This document shows, in pieces, positions 35,251 to 46,650 of a stretch of 64,000 nt of DNA. Position numbers and translations under genes: made by a program. The DNA is taken from NCBI RefSeq assembly GCF_019929225.1, contig NZ_JAHZPA010000004.1, positions 124,001 through 188,000 of the forward strand. Reading direction: 5' to 3'. Position 1 is the stretch's first letter. Each line of letters starts with the position of its first letter. The DNA comes from Streptococcus sanguinis (lineage in GTDB: Bacteria; Bacillota; Bacilli; Lactobacillales; Streptococcaceae). Under the pieces are notes generated by a model. It was not told the DNA's origin and ran no database searches. It saw only the letters and a list, made by a program, of their open reading frames with translations.

Positions 35251-36441
35251 TTGAATAAACTAGAAGTAAAACATTTGACTAAAATTTTCGGTAAAAGGCA
35301 AAAGCAGGCACTGGAAATGGTGCAGCAAGCCAAAAGCAAAACTGAAATTTTAGAAAAAACCGGTGCTACTGTCGGAGTTTACGATGTAAACTTTGAGGTT
35401 CAGACTGGAGAAATTTTTGTCATCATGGGACTGTCCGGTAGTGGGAAGTCTACCCTTATCCGCCTGCTCAACCGATTGATTGACCCAACATCAGGCGACA
35501 TTTACATCGACGGCCAGGATGTGGCTAAGATGAACGAAGAAGAGCTGCGTGACGTTCGCCGCCACAAGCTCAATATGGTCTTTCAGAACTTCGGCCTCTT
35601 TCCACATCGGACCATTCTGGAAAATACTGAGTTCGGTCTGGAAGTTCGAGGTGTTGATAAGGAAGAGCGCACGCGCCTAGCTGAACAAGCTCTAGACAAT
35701 GCCGGTCTCCTGTCCTTCAAGGACCAATACCCCGATCAGCTCTCCGGTGGGATGCAGCAGCGGGTTGGCTTAGCTCGAGCTTTGGCCAACAATCCTGATA
35801 TTCTGCTCATGGACGAGGCCTTCTCAGCTCTAGATCCCCTTATCCGCCGAGAAATGCAGGATGAGTTACTAGATCTGCAGGCAGAGCATGAGCGTACTAT
35901 TATCTTTATCACCCACGATCTCAATGAGGCCCTGCGTATCGGTGACCGTATTGCTATTATGGCTGACGGTCAGATTATGCAGATTGGCACCGGTGAGGAA
36001 ATCCTGACTAATCCAGCCAACGACTTCGTTCGAGAGTTCGTTGAGGATGTGGATCGCTCCAAGGTCTTGACTGCCCAGAATATCATGACAACGCCACTGA
36101 CTACTAACATTGATATTGACGGACCAACCGTGGCTCTTAATCGGATGAAAAAAGAAGAGGTCAGTATGCTGCTGGCTGTGGATAGGAAGCGGCACCTCAA
36201 GGGCAGTCTGACTGCCGAAGCTGCCCGCGATGCCCGTAAGCAACATCAAGCACTGGCTGAAGTGATTGATAAGAACGTACGCAAGGTTACTCAGGAAACC
36301 CTGATTACCGATATTTTCCCGCTGATCTACGATTCACCAGCGCCTCTGGCCGTTGTAGATGATAAGGACAAGTTAGTCGGCGTTATTATCAAAGGTCGGG
36401 TCATCGAAGCCTTGGCCAATACTACTGAATCTGAAGAATAA
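35251..36441 (+). CDS. busAA: Glycine betaine ABC importer ATPase BusAA (OpuAA)
   Basis: About 397 residues. Walker [11 protein letters not shown], signature [12 protein letters not shown], Walker [14 protein letters not shown] and switch ITHD are all present. Two C-terminal CBS domains from about residue 270 (MTTPLTTN and the [10 protein letters not shown] end) form the ionic-strength sensor of OpuA-type importers. The start is TTG at 35251, 9 bp after AAAGGAG. It takes up glycine betaine for osmoprotection together with BusAB, and is repressed by BusR. Confidence 0.95.
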   Translation: MNKLEVKHLTKIFGKRQKQALEMVQQAKSKTEILEKTGATVGVYDVNFEVQTGEIFVIMGLSGSGKSTLIRLLNRLIDPTSGDIYIDGQDVAKMNEEELRDVRRHKLNMVFQNFGLFPHRTILENTEFGLEVRGVDKEERTRLAEQALDNAGLLSFKDQYPDQLSGGMQQRVGLARALANNPDILLMDEAFSALDPLIRREMQDELLDLQAEHERTIIFITHDLNEALRIGDRIAIMADGQIMQIGTGEEILTNPANDFVREFVEDVDRSKVLTAQNIMTTPLTTNIDIDGPTVALNRMKKEEVSMLLAVDRKRHLKGSLTAEAARDARKQHQALAEVIDKNVRKVTQETLITDIFPLIYDSPAPLAVVDDKDKLVGVIIKGRVIEALANTTESEE

Positions 36442-36455
36442 GGGAGGTTCGCATT

Positions 36456-38180
36456 TTGAATATTTTACAACAGCCAATCCCCGTTTCTCAATGGGTTGAG
36501 GCCTTTACTAACTGGGTAACTGATACCTTCTCCGGGCTTTTCTCGGTCCTTCAAGCTATCGGAAATTCCATCATGAATGGAATGACAGACACCCTGCTCT
36601 TCATTCCGCCCCTGCTCTTTATCGCAGTCATCACTATTTTTACCTATTTGATTTCCAAGCGTAAGCTGGGACTGCCCCTGCTCACCTTCCTAGGCCTGCT
36701 CTTTGTTTACAACCAAGGCCTCTGGGAAAATCTTATGAACACTGTGACCTTGGTCATCGTCTCCAGTGCCATTTCCATTATCATCGGTATTCCACTGGGG
36801 ATTTGGATGGCTAAGAGCAACCGTGTCGAAGCTGTCATCAAGCCCTTGCTGGACTTTATGCAAACCATGCCGGCCTTTGTCTACCTGATACCTGCCGTGG
36901 CCTTCTTCGGTATTGGTATGGTGCCTGGGGTCTTTGCCTCTGTCATCTTTGCCCTGCCACCGACTGTCCGCTTTACCAATCTAGCCATTCGTCAGATTCC
37001 GACCGAGCTGATTGAAGCGTCAGATTCCTTCGGGGGCACTGGCAAACAGAAGCTCTTCAAAGTCGAGCTGCCTCTGGCTAAAAATACTATCCTAGCGGGG
37101 GTCAATCAGACCATCATGCTGGCTCTGTCCATGGTCGTTACTGCCTCTATGATTGGGGCGCCAGGACTGGGCCGCGGCGTCCTCTCTGCCCTGCAGCATG
37201 CCGACATCGGTTCGGGCTTTGTCAATGGGGTATCTCTGGTTATCCTGGCCATTATCATTGACCGCCTGACCCAGAAGCTCAATCAGCCTCTGGCTAAAAA
37301 AACACCGGTCACTGCCAAGGAAAAACGCAACAAGATTATGCTCTGGTCTGCTCTGGCTGCTGTTATCCTGACAGCCTTTGTCGGAAATCAAATGACCAAG
37401 CTTCAGCAAAGCAAAAAAGAAAGGGTCAACCTTGCCTATGTTGAATGGGACTCCGAAGTTGCCTCAACCAATGTCGTAGCGGAAGCTCTTAAGGAAATGG
37501 GCTACGATGTCACCATCACACCGCTGGACAATGCCGTTATGTGGAAGTCCGTTGCTAATGGCGAAGCCGATTCCATGGTTTCAGCCTGGTTGCCAACCAC
37601 CCACGCTGCTCTCTATGAAGAGTACAAGGACAAGCTAGTGGACTTGGGGCCAAACCTTGAGGGCGTTAAGACAGGGCTAGTCGTACCAAGTTATATGGAT
37701 GCTGACTCTATCGAAGACCTGTCAGACCAAGCCAAGAAAACCATCACAGGTATTGAGCCCGGCGCTGGTATCATGACCGCAACTGAGAAGACTATGCAAG
37801 AATACAGCAATCTCAGTGGCTGGAATCTTTCTTCTTCCTCAACAGGAGCCATGACCACTGCTCTGGATCAGGCTATTAAGAATAAAGAAGATATCATCGT
37901 AACCGGCTGGTCACCACACTGGATGTTCTCCAAGTACGATCTCAAATACCTCAAGGATCCTAAGGGAACCATGGGCGGCAAGGAAGCTATCCACACAATT
38001 ACTCGAAAAAATCTAGACAAGGACTTACCAGAAGTCAACAAGGTCCTAGACAACTTCAACTGGACCCAAAAGGACATGGAAGAAGTCATGCTTAAGATTA
38101 ACGAAGGCAGCTCACCAGAAGCTGCAGCCAAAGAGTGGATCAAAAACCACCAAAAAGAAGTCGAAAGCTGGAAGAAATAA
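36456..38180 (+). CDS. busAB: Glycine betaine importer permease fused to substrate-binding domain BusAB (OpuABC)
   Basis: 574 residues. Residues about 45-300 are the permease, with six or more helices and the coupling motif region IRQIPTELIEASDSFG. Residues about 325-574 are an OpuAC-type binding domain (VNLAYVEWDSEVAST, VSAWLPTTHAA, TGWSPHWMF) facing outward. The fusion is the standard BusA design. The start is TTG 36456 with AGGGAGG; the gap to busAA is 14 bp. Tryptophans in the binding domain would form the aromatic betaine cage. Confidence 0.95.
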   Translation: MNILQQPIPVSQWVEAFTNWVTDTFSGLFSVLQAIGNSIMNGMTDTLLFIPPLLFIAVITIFTYLISKRKLGLPLLTFLGLLFVYNQGLWENLMNTVTLVIVSSAISIIIGIPLGIWMAKSNRVEAVIKPLLDFMQTMPAFVYLIPAVAFFGIGMVPGVFASVIFALPPTVRFTNLAIRQIPTELIEASDSFGGTGKQKLFKVELPLAKNTILAGVNQTIMLALSMVVTASMIGAPGLGRGVLSALQHADIGSGFVNGVSLVILAIIIDRLTQKLNQPLAKKTPVTAKEKRNKIMLWSALAAVILTAFVGNQMTKLQQSKKERVNLAYVEWDSEVASTNVVAEALKEMGYDVTITPLDNAVMWKSVANGEADSMVSAWLPTTHAALYEEYKDKLVDLGPNLEGVKTGLVVPSYMDADSIEDLSDQAKKTITGIEPGAGIMTATEKTMQEYSNLSGWNLSSSSTGAMTTALDQAIKNKEDIIVTGWSPHWMFSKYDLKYLKDPKGTMGGKEAIHTITRKNLDKDLPEVNKVLDNFNWTQKDMEEVMLKINEGSSPEAAAKEWIKNHQKEVESWKK

Positions 38181-38188
38181 AAGCATAG

Positions 38189-38224
38189 AAAACCCTGAGA
38201 TACTGTTATCTCAGGGTTTTTGAT
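38189..38224 (+). terminator. Terminator after the bus operon
   Basis: AAACCCTGAGATA pairs with TATCTCAGGGTTT around CTGT, followed by TTGATT. Stem of 13 bp. Confidence 0.92.
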
Positions 38225-38285
38225 TGGCTTCTTCCTTTCCTTACAAGGGTTAAACATCTTTTAATGATTGCTTCTTTTTGGAGCA

Positions 38286-40415
38286 TCATTCTTTAATAGC
38301 ATCTTCGTATCTGTCAAAGGCATAGTGGCTCTGTGCGTAGAGTGGATTATCCATGGCCAATAGCAAGTATTCGTTTTCTGTTTTATTGCTGTCTCCATCA
38401 GAGTCATTCCAGGTAACATCTAAAGCCAGCCACTGACCATCTACTTTTGCGAAGTTCCAAGCATGCGGGTCAAAATCATCTGTATTTCCACTCACGTACA
38501 TGGTTTCGAGACCAGCTTCCTGAGCTAGAGCCTGGAAGGTTACAGCATAAGCTTGACAGACTCCCTTACCCTCAAATAGTGGACCAGTAATATCAAAACT
38601 AGATTCATACTTGCGAATACCGTCCTGCATATCTTTAAACGCTTTTGAAATAGCCTCTTCTGATTCTTTATTCTCAATAGATTTTTTGTAATTCAAAAAG
38701 CCTTGGTAAGCAGCTTTATCATAGCTAGTATGCTCAATTAAATACTGATTAATTGCCTCAATCTTTTCTCGGTCGCTCATCTGGTCTTTGATGATGTCTT
38801 TAACAATCTCTTTGACTTTTTTTCGGGCCTTCTTATATTTGGCTGTTTCATCAGCATCGTATTTAAAACTTACCACATGTTGCTTAGCATCAATGGTAGG
38901 GAGCACTCCCTGCTGAATGACTGGATTTTGCTCTAAAACATCGTGAAGCAATTCACTGACATCTCCTTCACTCAGCTCTGGAAACTCACTGTAATCAACA
39001 TATTCTGCATCGGACAGAAGGGCCTTGGCAAAATATTCCTGCGCTGCACTTCTGGCTGCCACTCTTTCCTCAATATCACTAACATCATGAACGACTGTTT
39101 TACCCTTGAGATCCAAGTCAGCCTGCTCTACGCTGATATATTTCTCTGAAACGCCAGACTTACTTTCCTCTTTATTGACCTTTTCATTATGCCTATCTAC
39201 AACAGGCTGCACTTCTTCGACACTGGCCTGTTCAATGAAAAAGTCCGTTTTGACAGTAGGCATGCCCTTGATAGAGACCAGGCATCTGACATCCCGACCT
39301 TCTTTTTCAATTTTTTCATAGACGATTGGAAAGTTCTGAATCTGGCCATCCATCATCTGCAGTGGTGCTTCTTCAGGAATGTTTCCCTTCTGCCGCAGGG
39401 CGGAAACCTGGTCAGAAAAAGTCCGAAAATCGATTTGATTCGGCATCAGCTTCGCAAAGCTATCAGATGAGATAGGATTGCTGATAGTTCCTAAAGCTTC
39501 TTTGTCTTTAAGGGGAACAACAAGGAGTTCATAAGGCTTTTTCTCAACCGTTTTCTTACTGTAATCCTGGTCGTAAGCCTGCAGCAACCGTTGTCTGGCA
39601 AGTATCGGATCATCACCAGAACGGCCGCCGTTGCGGCTATCATAGTGGGTAGGCAAATCTGTCCGATACACTGTCGAAGTGACCCGATCGACCTCTTTAT
39701 AGTTATAAAGACCTGTCTTCGTATCGCTGCCAGGCATGGTCACATACTCTCTTTTTATAATGGAATAAGAGTCCGCTCCCGGTACTTCGGTCCATTCCAG
39801 CTGCAAGCGACCATCTCCGAGCAGACTGCTCTTGGTTTTCAGAGCTAGCTTATCGCGCCCTTTCTTATCTATCTTAACGATCCAAAGTTTTGGCTTTTTA
39901 AGCTTTTTACCTGTGCGCTCATCATCCCGTTGCAGCAAATAGACCGTATCAAAGACACCCCAGCTCTCACCTTGCTTGGCTAGACCATATTCCGTATGCT
40001 CTCCATTTGGCTCTACTCTAGTCGCAGAGAAATGATAAGCGGGCTCAATCACTATCTGCCGCTTATCATTCAGCTTAAAGTCACCTCCTAAAATAGCTCG
40101 TAAGTTGCTGTCTCCATAAATTTCAAAGGAAGAAATCAACTCAGTCTGTCCTGCATGTGGCAGTGTCTCAAAATCGTTAGGCTTTTGTACCTCTGTCGGA
40201 AATGTAATAGGCTCATTTTCCTTGATCTGAATGACCTTTTCTTGGACATCATAAGGAGTATTTTTGCTGTATTTTTCTCTCAGCTTACGAACACTTTCCG
40301 AAAATTGGCTGCCTTTCTCTCCTGGACCGCCACCGTTCTTTTGAAAAAGACTGCAGCCCATCAGAAAACAAATCAACAAAGTAAGCAGAGAAATGAAACG
40401 GATTTTCCTACTCAT
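38286..40415 (-). CDS. Lipoprotein with transglutaminase-like domain
   Basis: About 709 residues. The signal peptide ends with the lipobox LMGC, so the mature protein is anchored outside by lipid-modified Cys. The middle is unassigned, with a fibronectin-like stretch around LQLEWTEVPGADSYSI. The C-terminal 200 residues carry a transglutaminase-like triad: Cys in GKGVCQAYAVTFQALA, His in FDPHAWNF, Asp in WLALDVTWND. Related proteins act as wall-associated proteases or crosslinkers. The start at 40415 has AGGAGGGAAA; an upstream ATG in frame would hide the signal peptide. Confidence 0.88.
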   Translation of the reverse strand: MSRKIRFISLLTLLICFLMGCSLFQKNGGGPGEKGSQFSESVRKLREKYSKNTPYDVQEKVIQIKENEPITFPTEVQKPNDFETLPHAGQTELISSFEIYGDSNLRAILGGDFKLNDKRQIVIEPAYHFSATRVEPNGEHTEYGLAKQGESWGVFDTVYLLQRDDERTGKKLKKPKLWIVKIDKKGRDKLALKTKSSLLGDGRLQLEWTEVPGADSYSIIKREYVTMPGSDTKTGLYNYKEVDRVTSTVYRTDLPTHYDSRNGGRSGDDPILARQRLLQAYDQDYSKKTVEKKPYELLVVPLKDKEALGTISNPISSDSFAKLMPNQIDFRTFSDQVSALRQKGNIPEEAPLQMMDGQIQNFPIVYEKIEKEGRDVRCLVSIKGMPTVKTDFFIEQASVEEVQPVVDRHNEKVNKEESKSGVSEKYISVEQADLDLKGKTVVHDVSDIEERVAARSAAQEYFAKALLSDAEYVDYSEFPELSEGDVSELLHDVLEQNPVIQQGVLPTIDAKQHVVSFKYDADETAKYKKARKKVKEIVKDIIKDQMSDREKIEAINQYLIEHTSYDKAAYQGFLNYKKSIENKESEEAISKAFKDMQDGIRKYESSFDITGPLFEGKGVCQAYAVTFQALAQEAGLETMYVSGNTDDFDPHAWNFAKVDGQWLALDVTWNDSDGDSNKTENEYLLLAMDNPLYAQSHYAFDRYEDAIKE

Positions 40416-40623
40416 GATTTTCCCTCCTGAAATAGATATTCTTAACATATTATACCATATTTTATTTGAGGCGTCTTTGTTTTTTGCAAACGGATTCATA
40501 TGTCTGCAATTTTGAGAATAAATTCTTACTTTTTTATAGAGACAGCTTTCCTCAAAACACTGCTTTTCCTCTAGTTGCTTTTAAAATCAAGAGGGGTCGA
40601 CAAAATTCCCATCTTAAAATATA

Positions 40624-40660
40624 GAAAAAACCAAGCCAGATAGGACTTGGTTCTTTCTAT
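40624..40660 (-). terminator. Terminator after the second 6-phospho-beta-glucosidase gene
   Basis: On the minus strand, AACCAAG pairs with CTTGGTT with an inner CC/GG pairing, followed by TTTTTCTAT. It lies about 35 bp past the stop. Confidence 0.8.
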
Positions 40661-40689
40661 AAGGAGCCATTCTATTTTGTTTAAGTCAT

Positions 40690-42165
<1,476 letters not shown>

Positions 42166-42240
42166 TTATAATAGTTGTCAAACATATTTTCTAACACAAT
42201 TATCTTAATAAATTGTACTATTCTACGAAAGAGTGTCCCC

Positions 42241-43113
42241 ATGATTGATTTAGGCCAACTACATAAAAATACCGTTTTTAAAAACCAAGGAACCCCTTAT
42301 TCTCTGACCCGCACCATCACTGAAAATGGTCATCCAGATATTCTTTTCCACTGGCATACCGATGTTGAAATGATTTATGTCCACGAAGGAAAAGCACAAT
42401 TTCATATTGACGACGATTACTTTAACAGCGAAAAAGGTGATATTATCCTGATTCGCCCCAATGCCCTGCACTCCATCCACCCCATCAACGACGAGCGCCA
42501 TTATATGGACGCCATTAATTTCCATCTGGATCTGATGGGCTACTCTGCCATGGATCAGGCCAGCATCAACTATCTGCAACCCCTCTACAATGGCCAGTTG
42601 GACTTGACTCATGTTATCAAGCCTACGGATACAGCCTATGCCGAGATTCGCCAGTGCCTCTTAGCAGCTATGGAAACAGGCTATTTCCGCAAATCTCACT
42701 ACGAATTTCAACTCAAAGCCCAGCTCAACCAGCTCTTCTACCTGCTCTTTGAGAATGGCTATGTCATTTCCAAAGACCTGTCACCAGAAGGCTACCGCAA
42801 GGAAGAAAAGATTCGCTCCATCATCGACTACATCAATGCCCACTACCAAGAAGACCTGAATATTGACCAACTGGCTAGCATCTGTGGCTACAGCTCCACC
42901 CATTTCATGAACTTCTTCAAGAAGCATCTGGGCGTTTCCTGCATTGAGTACCTGATTCAATTCCGCCTGCGCAAGGCAGCCGAACTCCTGCAACACTCCA
43001 ACCTCTCTGTACTGGAAATCTCCAGCCAAGCAGGCTTTAATAACCTGTCCAATTTCAACCGCCAGTTCAAAAAATACTACCAAATGACACCAAGTCAGTA
43101 TCGGAAGAAATGA
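42241..43113 (+). CDS. AraC family transcriptional regulator
   Basis: About 290 residues. An N-terminal cupin (HWHTDVEMIYVHEGKAQFHI, LIRPNALHSIHP) for ligand binding is followed by the double HTH of AraC proteins (LNIDQLASICGYSSTHFMNF, SVLEISSQAGFNNLSNFNRQ). The likely start is ATG 42241 (MIDLGQLHKN); an in-frame TTG 66 bp upstream is less likely, although the ribosome site GAAAGAG is only fair. It is divergent from the GH1 gene and probably its sugar-responsive activator. Confidence 0.9.
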   Translation: MIDLGQLHKNTVFKNQGTPYSLTRTITENGHPDILFHWHTDVEMIYVHEGKAQFHIDDDYFNSEKGDIILIRPNALHSIHPINDERHYMDAINFHLDLMGYSAMDQASINYLQPLYNGQLDLTHVIKPTDTAYAEIRQCLLAAMETGYFRKSHYEFQLKAQLNQLFYLLFENGYVISKDLSPEGYRKEEKIRSIIDYINAHYQEDLNIDQLASICGYSSTHFMNFFKKHLGVSCIEYLIQFRLRKAAELLQHSNLSVLEISSQAGFNNLSNFNRQFKKYYQMTPSQYRKK

Positions 43114-43130
43114 AGCGCTAAATTAGAAAA

Positions 43131-43181
43131 TAAAAAACGAATACCTGCTAAGCTAAGTGAACTTTGAGGTGTTCGTTTTTT
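43131..43181 (+). terminator. Terminator after the AraC gene
   Basis: AAAAAACGAATACCT pairs with AGGTGTTCGTTTTTT around a 20-nt loop. It can work in both directions. Confidence 0.82.
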
Positions 43182-43282
43182 ATGCTAATTTCACAAGAAG
43201 GACAGAAATAATAGTATCTTTTTACATATAAGTCAGCTAAGACCTAAGTGTTTCGATTGTTGTCCTTACGAACTCATCATTT

Positions 43283-43537
43283 CTATACTAGCAAGTTCAG
43301 CAGGAGATTGAAGAGTCCTAACCAAAAGATAGCTAGCAACAAATTGCGTCCCTGCTTTTCCTTGAAGAAATTTTTTCGCAAAAACAGGCAGAAAATCATC
43401 AAGACCAGGGAGCACACTAGCAACAAAAATAAGATAAACATGGGTATAAAATACAAAAGCAGCCACAAACCAAAATGCATTTCATTTTCTTTCCAATAAC
43501 ATAATAGACGAGCTCGAAAGCGGTCAGTTTCATTCAC
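43283..43537 (-). CDS. Small hypothetical membrane protein
   Basis: 84 residues with two hydrophobic segments: residues 20-50 (a long one, rich in Leu and Phe) and 67-84 at the very end. Its ribosome site is poor (AAAGGATT, too far upstream), so the start is uncertain. I do not recognise it. It lies between the AraC terminator and the CapA gene and is on the same strand as the latter. Confidence 0.45.
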   Translation of the reverse strand: MNETDRFRARLLCYWKENEMHFGLWLLLYFIPMFILFLLLVCSLVLMIFCLFLRKNFFKEKQGRNLLLAIFWLGLFNLLLNLLV

Positions 43538-43643
43538 TAACAGTTCTATAATCCTTTTTAATTATAACAAAGTCCTCAATTTTAAAACAGCAAAAACCAG
43601 ATTGGCAAATCCAATCTGGCTAAAATCATATTCAAGCAATTTA

Positions 43644-45026
43644 TTACCCCGGCCAATTCAATCCAACATGAGAATTCATTTCCTGATAGGCGGTATCAAT
43701 CCTCGCTCTGGTTTCTTGATCCAGTTTGTCTCGATACTTGCCACCTTCGACAAAATCGTCCAAAATCCAGGTCTGATAAGTGTATAAAGGTAGACCGTCT
43801 GCCGAAGTAGTGCCTTTTTCCACTCGGCTGACCCAGCTCGGATGAGCCTGAGCACTTTTTATCTGCGTGCCCTTTGTTGTCTTTTCAATGGTAACATCCA
43901 TCAGTACTCCACGCTCGGTCCAATGAGCATTTTCAATTCCCTCCATAGTTTCGATGCGCTGATTGGAAATGAAATTTCCCATAGAATACATGATCAGCTT
44001 CTTCTGACCATCTTTCTCTAAAATCTCCGCCGGCTCAACCACATGAGGATGCCCTCCAAAGACGATATCTGCTCCCCAGTCAACCATTTTATGGTAGAGG
44101 GCCATCTGCTCCTCGGTTGGCTCCAGCTGGTACTCTATCCCCATCTGAGGCATGACGACTGTAATATCTGCTTCCTTTTCCGCCCGTTCAATCTCGGCCC
44201 GCATCTTTTCTTCATCCAGATCGGACAGGCGATTATCATAGTCTTCCTGACTGAGAAGCCCTTCCATGCCATTGTAGCCATAGGAGTAAGCTAGCAGTGC
44301 AATCTTAATGCCTTTAACTTCCTTTATCAAGAGTGGTGCCTGACTGCGGCTTTCATGTGGATAAACACCGATGGGAGTGATTCCCTCTTTTTCAAAAGCC
44401 TGAGCTGTAGTGAAAATTCCCTCCAAGCCAGAGTCTAAAATGTGATTATGAGCTAGGTCCATCACCTGATAGCCAGCATCCTTGATTGCTGGAACTACGG
44501 CTTCTGGAGCATTAAAAAGCGGATAGCCATTCAAGGGATAGTCCGGCCGAATCGTGCCTTCAAAGTCCCCTAAGACCAAATCTCCCTGCCGAAGCCATTC
44601 CTTAGCATATTGGAAATTCTCATAAAAATCATAAGTGCCATCTTCTTTCTGAGCGCTCAGATAAAGGCCATCGTGATAAAGCAAATCCCCAGTCGCCATG
44701 ATACGAACCGTCTGATTCTGAGAGGAATCTGACTGATGCTCTTTCTTACTAGGAGACAGAAAGGTAAAATCCTGCACATGCTCTGACAGCAGAATTAATC
44801 CAGCTGACAGCCCTACTACGGTTAAAAGCACTCCGACAAACTGGCGATTGCTAAGCTGTTTTTGAAAGAACTTAGGACGAGGAAGCGGCAACTTCTTAAT
44901 CCAATCCCGCCAAGCTTGGTAGGCATCTGTCAGGAGAGTATGCTCCGCAGCAAAATCAGATATCTTTTTCCAAAGTTTCTGAAAAAAAGTCTGAATCTTC
45001 TCCCAAAGAAATTTTTTATCCATCAC
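43644..45026 (-). CDS. CapA family (poly-gamma-glutamate-type) metallophosphoesterase-fold protein
   Basis: 460 residues. A cytoplasmic N-terminus of about 65 residues and one membrane helix (about 66-82) place the catalytic-like domain outside. CapA motifs: MATGDLLYH, LGDFEGTI, DLAHNHILDSG, VFGGHPHVVEP and YSMGNFISNQ, with metal-ligand Asp, Asn and His residues. The family includes PgsA/CapA of poly-gamma-glutamate synthesis, but no pgsB or pgsC genes are present, so polymer synthesis should not be assumed. A wall or envelope role is likely. Confidence 0.88.
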   Translation of the reverse strand: MMDKKFLWEKIQTFFQKLWKKISDFAAEHTLLTDAYQAWRDWIKKLPLPRPKFFQKQLSNRQFVGVLLTVVGLSAGLILLSEHVQDFTFLSPSKKEHQSDSSQNQTVRIMATGDLLYHDGLYLSAQKEDGTYDFYENFQYAKEWLRQGDLVLGDFEGTIRPDYPLNGYPLFNAPEAVVPAIKDAGYQVMDLAHNHILDSGLEGIFTTAQAFEKEGITPIGVYPHESRSQAPLLIKEVKGIKIALLAYSYGYNGMEGLLSQEDYDNRLSDLDEEKMRAEIERAEKEADITVVMPQMGIEYQLEPTEEQMALYHKMVDWGADIVFGGHPHVVEPAEILEKDGQKKLIMYSMGNFISNQRIETMEGIENAHWTERGVLMDVTIEKTTKGTQIKSAQAHPSWVSRVEKGTTSADGLPLYTYQTWILDDFVEGGKYRDKLDQETRARIDTAYQEMNSHVGLNWPG

Positions 45027-45109
45027 ATTTCTCCGCTTTTTCTTACTTGATAATAGTGCATCAACATTTACTATATTGTACTATTTTTATCGCCAAAAGG
45101 AAAGAAAAG

Positions 45110-45181
45110 CAAAAAAAACAGGAGCGGGGAGAAGCATGCTACAATCTCCAAATTGCGGCATGCTTCCACCATTCTCCTGCT
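45110..45181 (-). terminator. Long hairpin terminator after the MTA/SAH deaminase gene
   Basis: Imperfect arms GCAGGAGAATGGTGGAAGC and GCTTCTCCCCGCTCCTG, both including GCATGC next to the loop, form a stem of about 20 bp with an 18-nt loop. The minus-strand transcript then runs into TTTTTTTTGC. Confidence 0.78.
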
Positions 45182-45241
45182 TCACTATCTATTTTTTCAA
45201 TTCTAATAGCTGATTGCCGAGCTGAAACTCAGCTTTCATTC

Positions 45242-46513
45242 TTACACAAAACTTCCTAGATCAACAGTCAGCACTTGGCCGTTTCGGACAACCTGCTGCC
45301 CTGCAATGTAGACATCCTGAACATCGCTGCCTTTGACTGCATATACTAGGTGCGACAGCATATTTTCCAAAGGATAGAGGTGAAGTCGTCCCTTAGGTTG
45401 AATGGCTATGAAATCAGCTTGTTTGCCCGTTTCCAGACTACCGATTTTGTCCTCCAATCCCAACGCCTTGGCTCCTTCAATAGTCAAAGCTTTCAAAGAC
45501 TGCTCAATCGTAAACTGGGTCGCATCGCCTGCCCGCATCTTCTGAAGGAGGGCAGCTGTCCGACCTTCTTCAAACATATCCAGATTATTATTGGAAGCAA
45601 CAGAGTCCGTCGCTAAGCCAACGATCACCCCAGCAGCTAGTAAGTCTGTCACCGGAGCTACACCGGAAGCTAGCTTGAGGTTGCTGATAGGATTGTGGGC
45701 GATGCTGACTTGTGAAGCCGCCAAATCCGTAATCTCTGACGGATTCAGCTCAACTCCGTGAGCAAAAATGGCTGACCGCTCCAAGTAGCCCAGGCCTTTT
45801 AAGAAAGCCAGAGGCCGTTTGCCATAGCGCTCAAGGATAATTTTATTTTCATCCTGGGTCTCTGCCACATGGATATGAAGCTTCAAATCCAGCTCACGCG
45901 CTAGCTCAAGACTGCCCTTGAGCAACTCTTCTTCACAGGCATAAGGCGAATGAGGCGCCACCATGACCTGAAAATCTTCATCATTATAGGAGAGAATTTT
46001 ATCAATAATGGTCCGAGTACGATCCAGAGTCTCTTCTGCTGTTTCCGCCTCTGAGCTAAAGAGGGTTGGTGAGAAATAGCAACGCATACCAGACTGCCGC
46101 ACAGTCTGATAAATCCGGTCAATCTCTACTCCCTGAGGATTATACATGTCGTTAAAAGTTGTTGTTCCTGACAGCAGCATTTCAGCCAGAGCCAGCTGGA
46201 CAGCCTCGGTCGTTAGATCCGCTGTAAACTGACTTTCTGCCGGCCAGATATAGTCCTCTAGCCATTCATGCAGATTACTGTCATCACGAATCCCGCGCAG
46301 CAAGGTCATGGCCGAATGAGTATGGCAGTTGACCAGCCCGGGCATGATCCAAGCCCCTTCATAATCCACTGTTTCACTGCATTTCCCTAGCCAGTTTTCA
46401 TCATAGGGACCGCAGTAGGCAATGCGGTCGTCCTCAACCACCAGCAGCCCGTCCCGGTAAACATGAAATGCGCTGTCACAGGTCACCAGATTGACATTTG
46501 TATAAGCTTTCAT
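45242..46513 (-). CDS. mtaD: 5-Methylthioadenosine/S-adenosylhomocysteine deaminase-type amidohydrolase
   Basis: About 423 residues of the TRZ/ATZ amidohydrolase family. Metal-binding motifs: GLVNCHTHSAMTLLRG (HxH), LHIHVAET (His), and LATDSVASNNNLDM (Asp). It would deaminate MTA or SAH to the inosyl compound in recycling of methyl-donor by-products. It lies downstream of metQNI on the same strand, which fits a methionine link. The start at 46513 has GAGGATATGGCGG upstream. The substrate within the family is inferred; other TRZ/ATZ enzymes look similar. Confidence 0.82.
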   Translation of the reverse strand: MKAYTNVNLVTCDSAFHVYRDGLLVVEDDRIAYCGPYDENWLGKCSETVDYEGAWIMPGLVNCHTHSAMTLLRGIRDDSNLHEWLEDYIWPAESQFTADLTTEAVQLALAEMLLSGTTTFNDMYNPQGVEIDRIYQTVRQSGMRCYFSPTLFSSEAETAEETLDRTRTIIDKILSYNDEDFQVMVAPHSPYACEEELLKGSLELARELDLKLHIHVAETQDENKIILERYGKRPLAFLKGLGYLERSAIFAHGVELNPSEITDLAASQVSIAHNPISNLKLASGVAPVTDLLAAGVIVGLATDSVASNNNLDMFEEGRTAALLQKMRAGDATQFTIEQSLKALTIEGAKALGLEDKIGSLETGKQADFIAIQPKGRLHLYPLENMLSHLVYAVKGSDVQDVYIAGQQVVRNGQVLTVDLGSFV

Positions 46514-46611
46514 CCGCCATATCCTCACTTTCCCAACACTTGGCTTCAAGAGATTTTAGCTATTATAACAAGCCTAATCTAATTGCGCAAGTCTTTTTAT
46601 AAAATTATGGC

Positions 46612-46639
46612 ATTAAAAAGAGCCCCAGCTGAGGCCCTA
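46612..46639 (-). terminator. Terminator after metI
   Basis: On the minus strand AGGGCCTC pairs with GGGGCTCT (two wobbles) around AGCT, then TTTTTAA. It lies just past the metI stop and separates it from the deaminase gene. Confidence 0.78.
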
Positions 46640-46650
46640 GTTGTCAATCA

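Noticed and set aside
43248..43499. An 83-codon plus-strand frame after the AraC terminator
   Set aside because: No ribosome site or recognisable features, and it overlaps the slightly better minus-strand small membrane protein.
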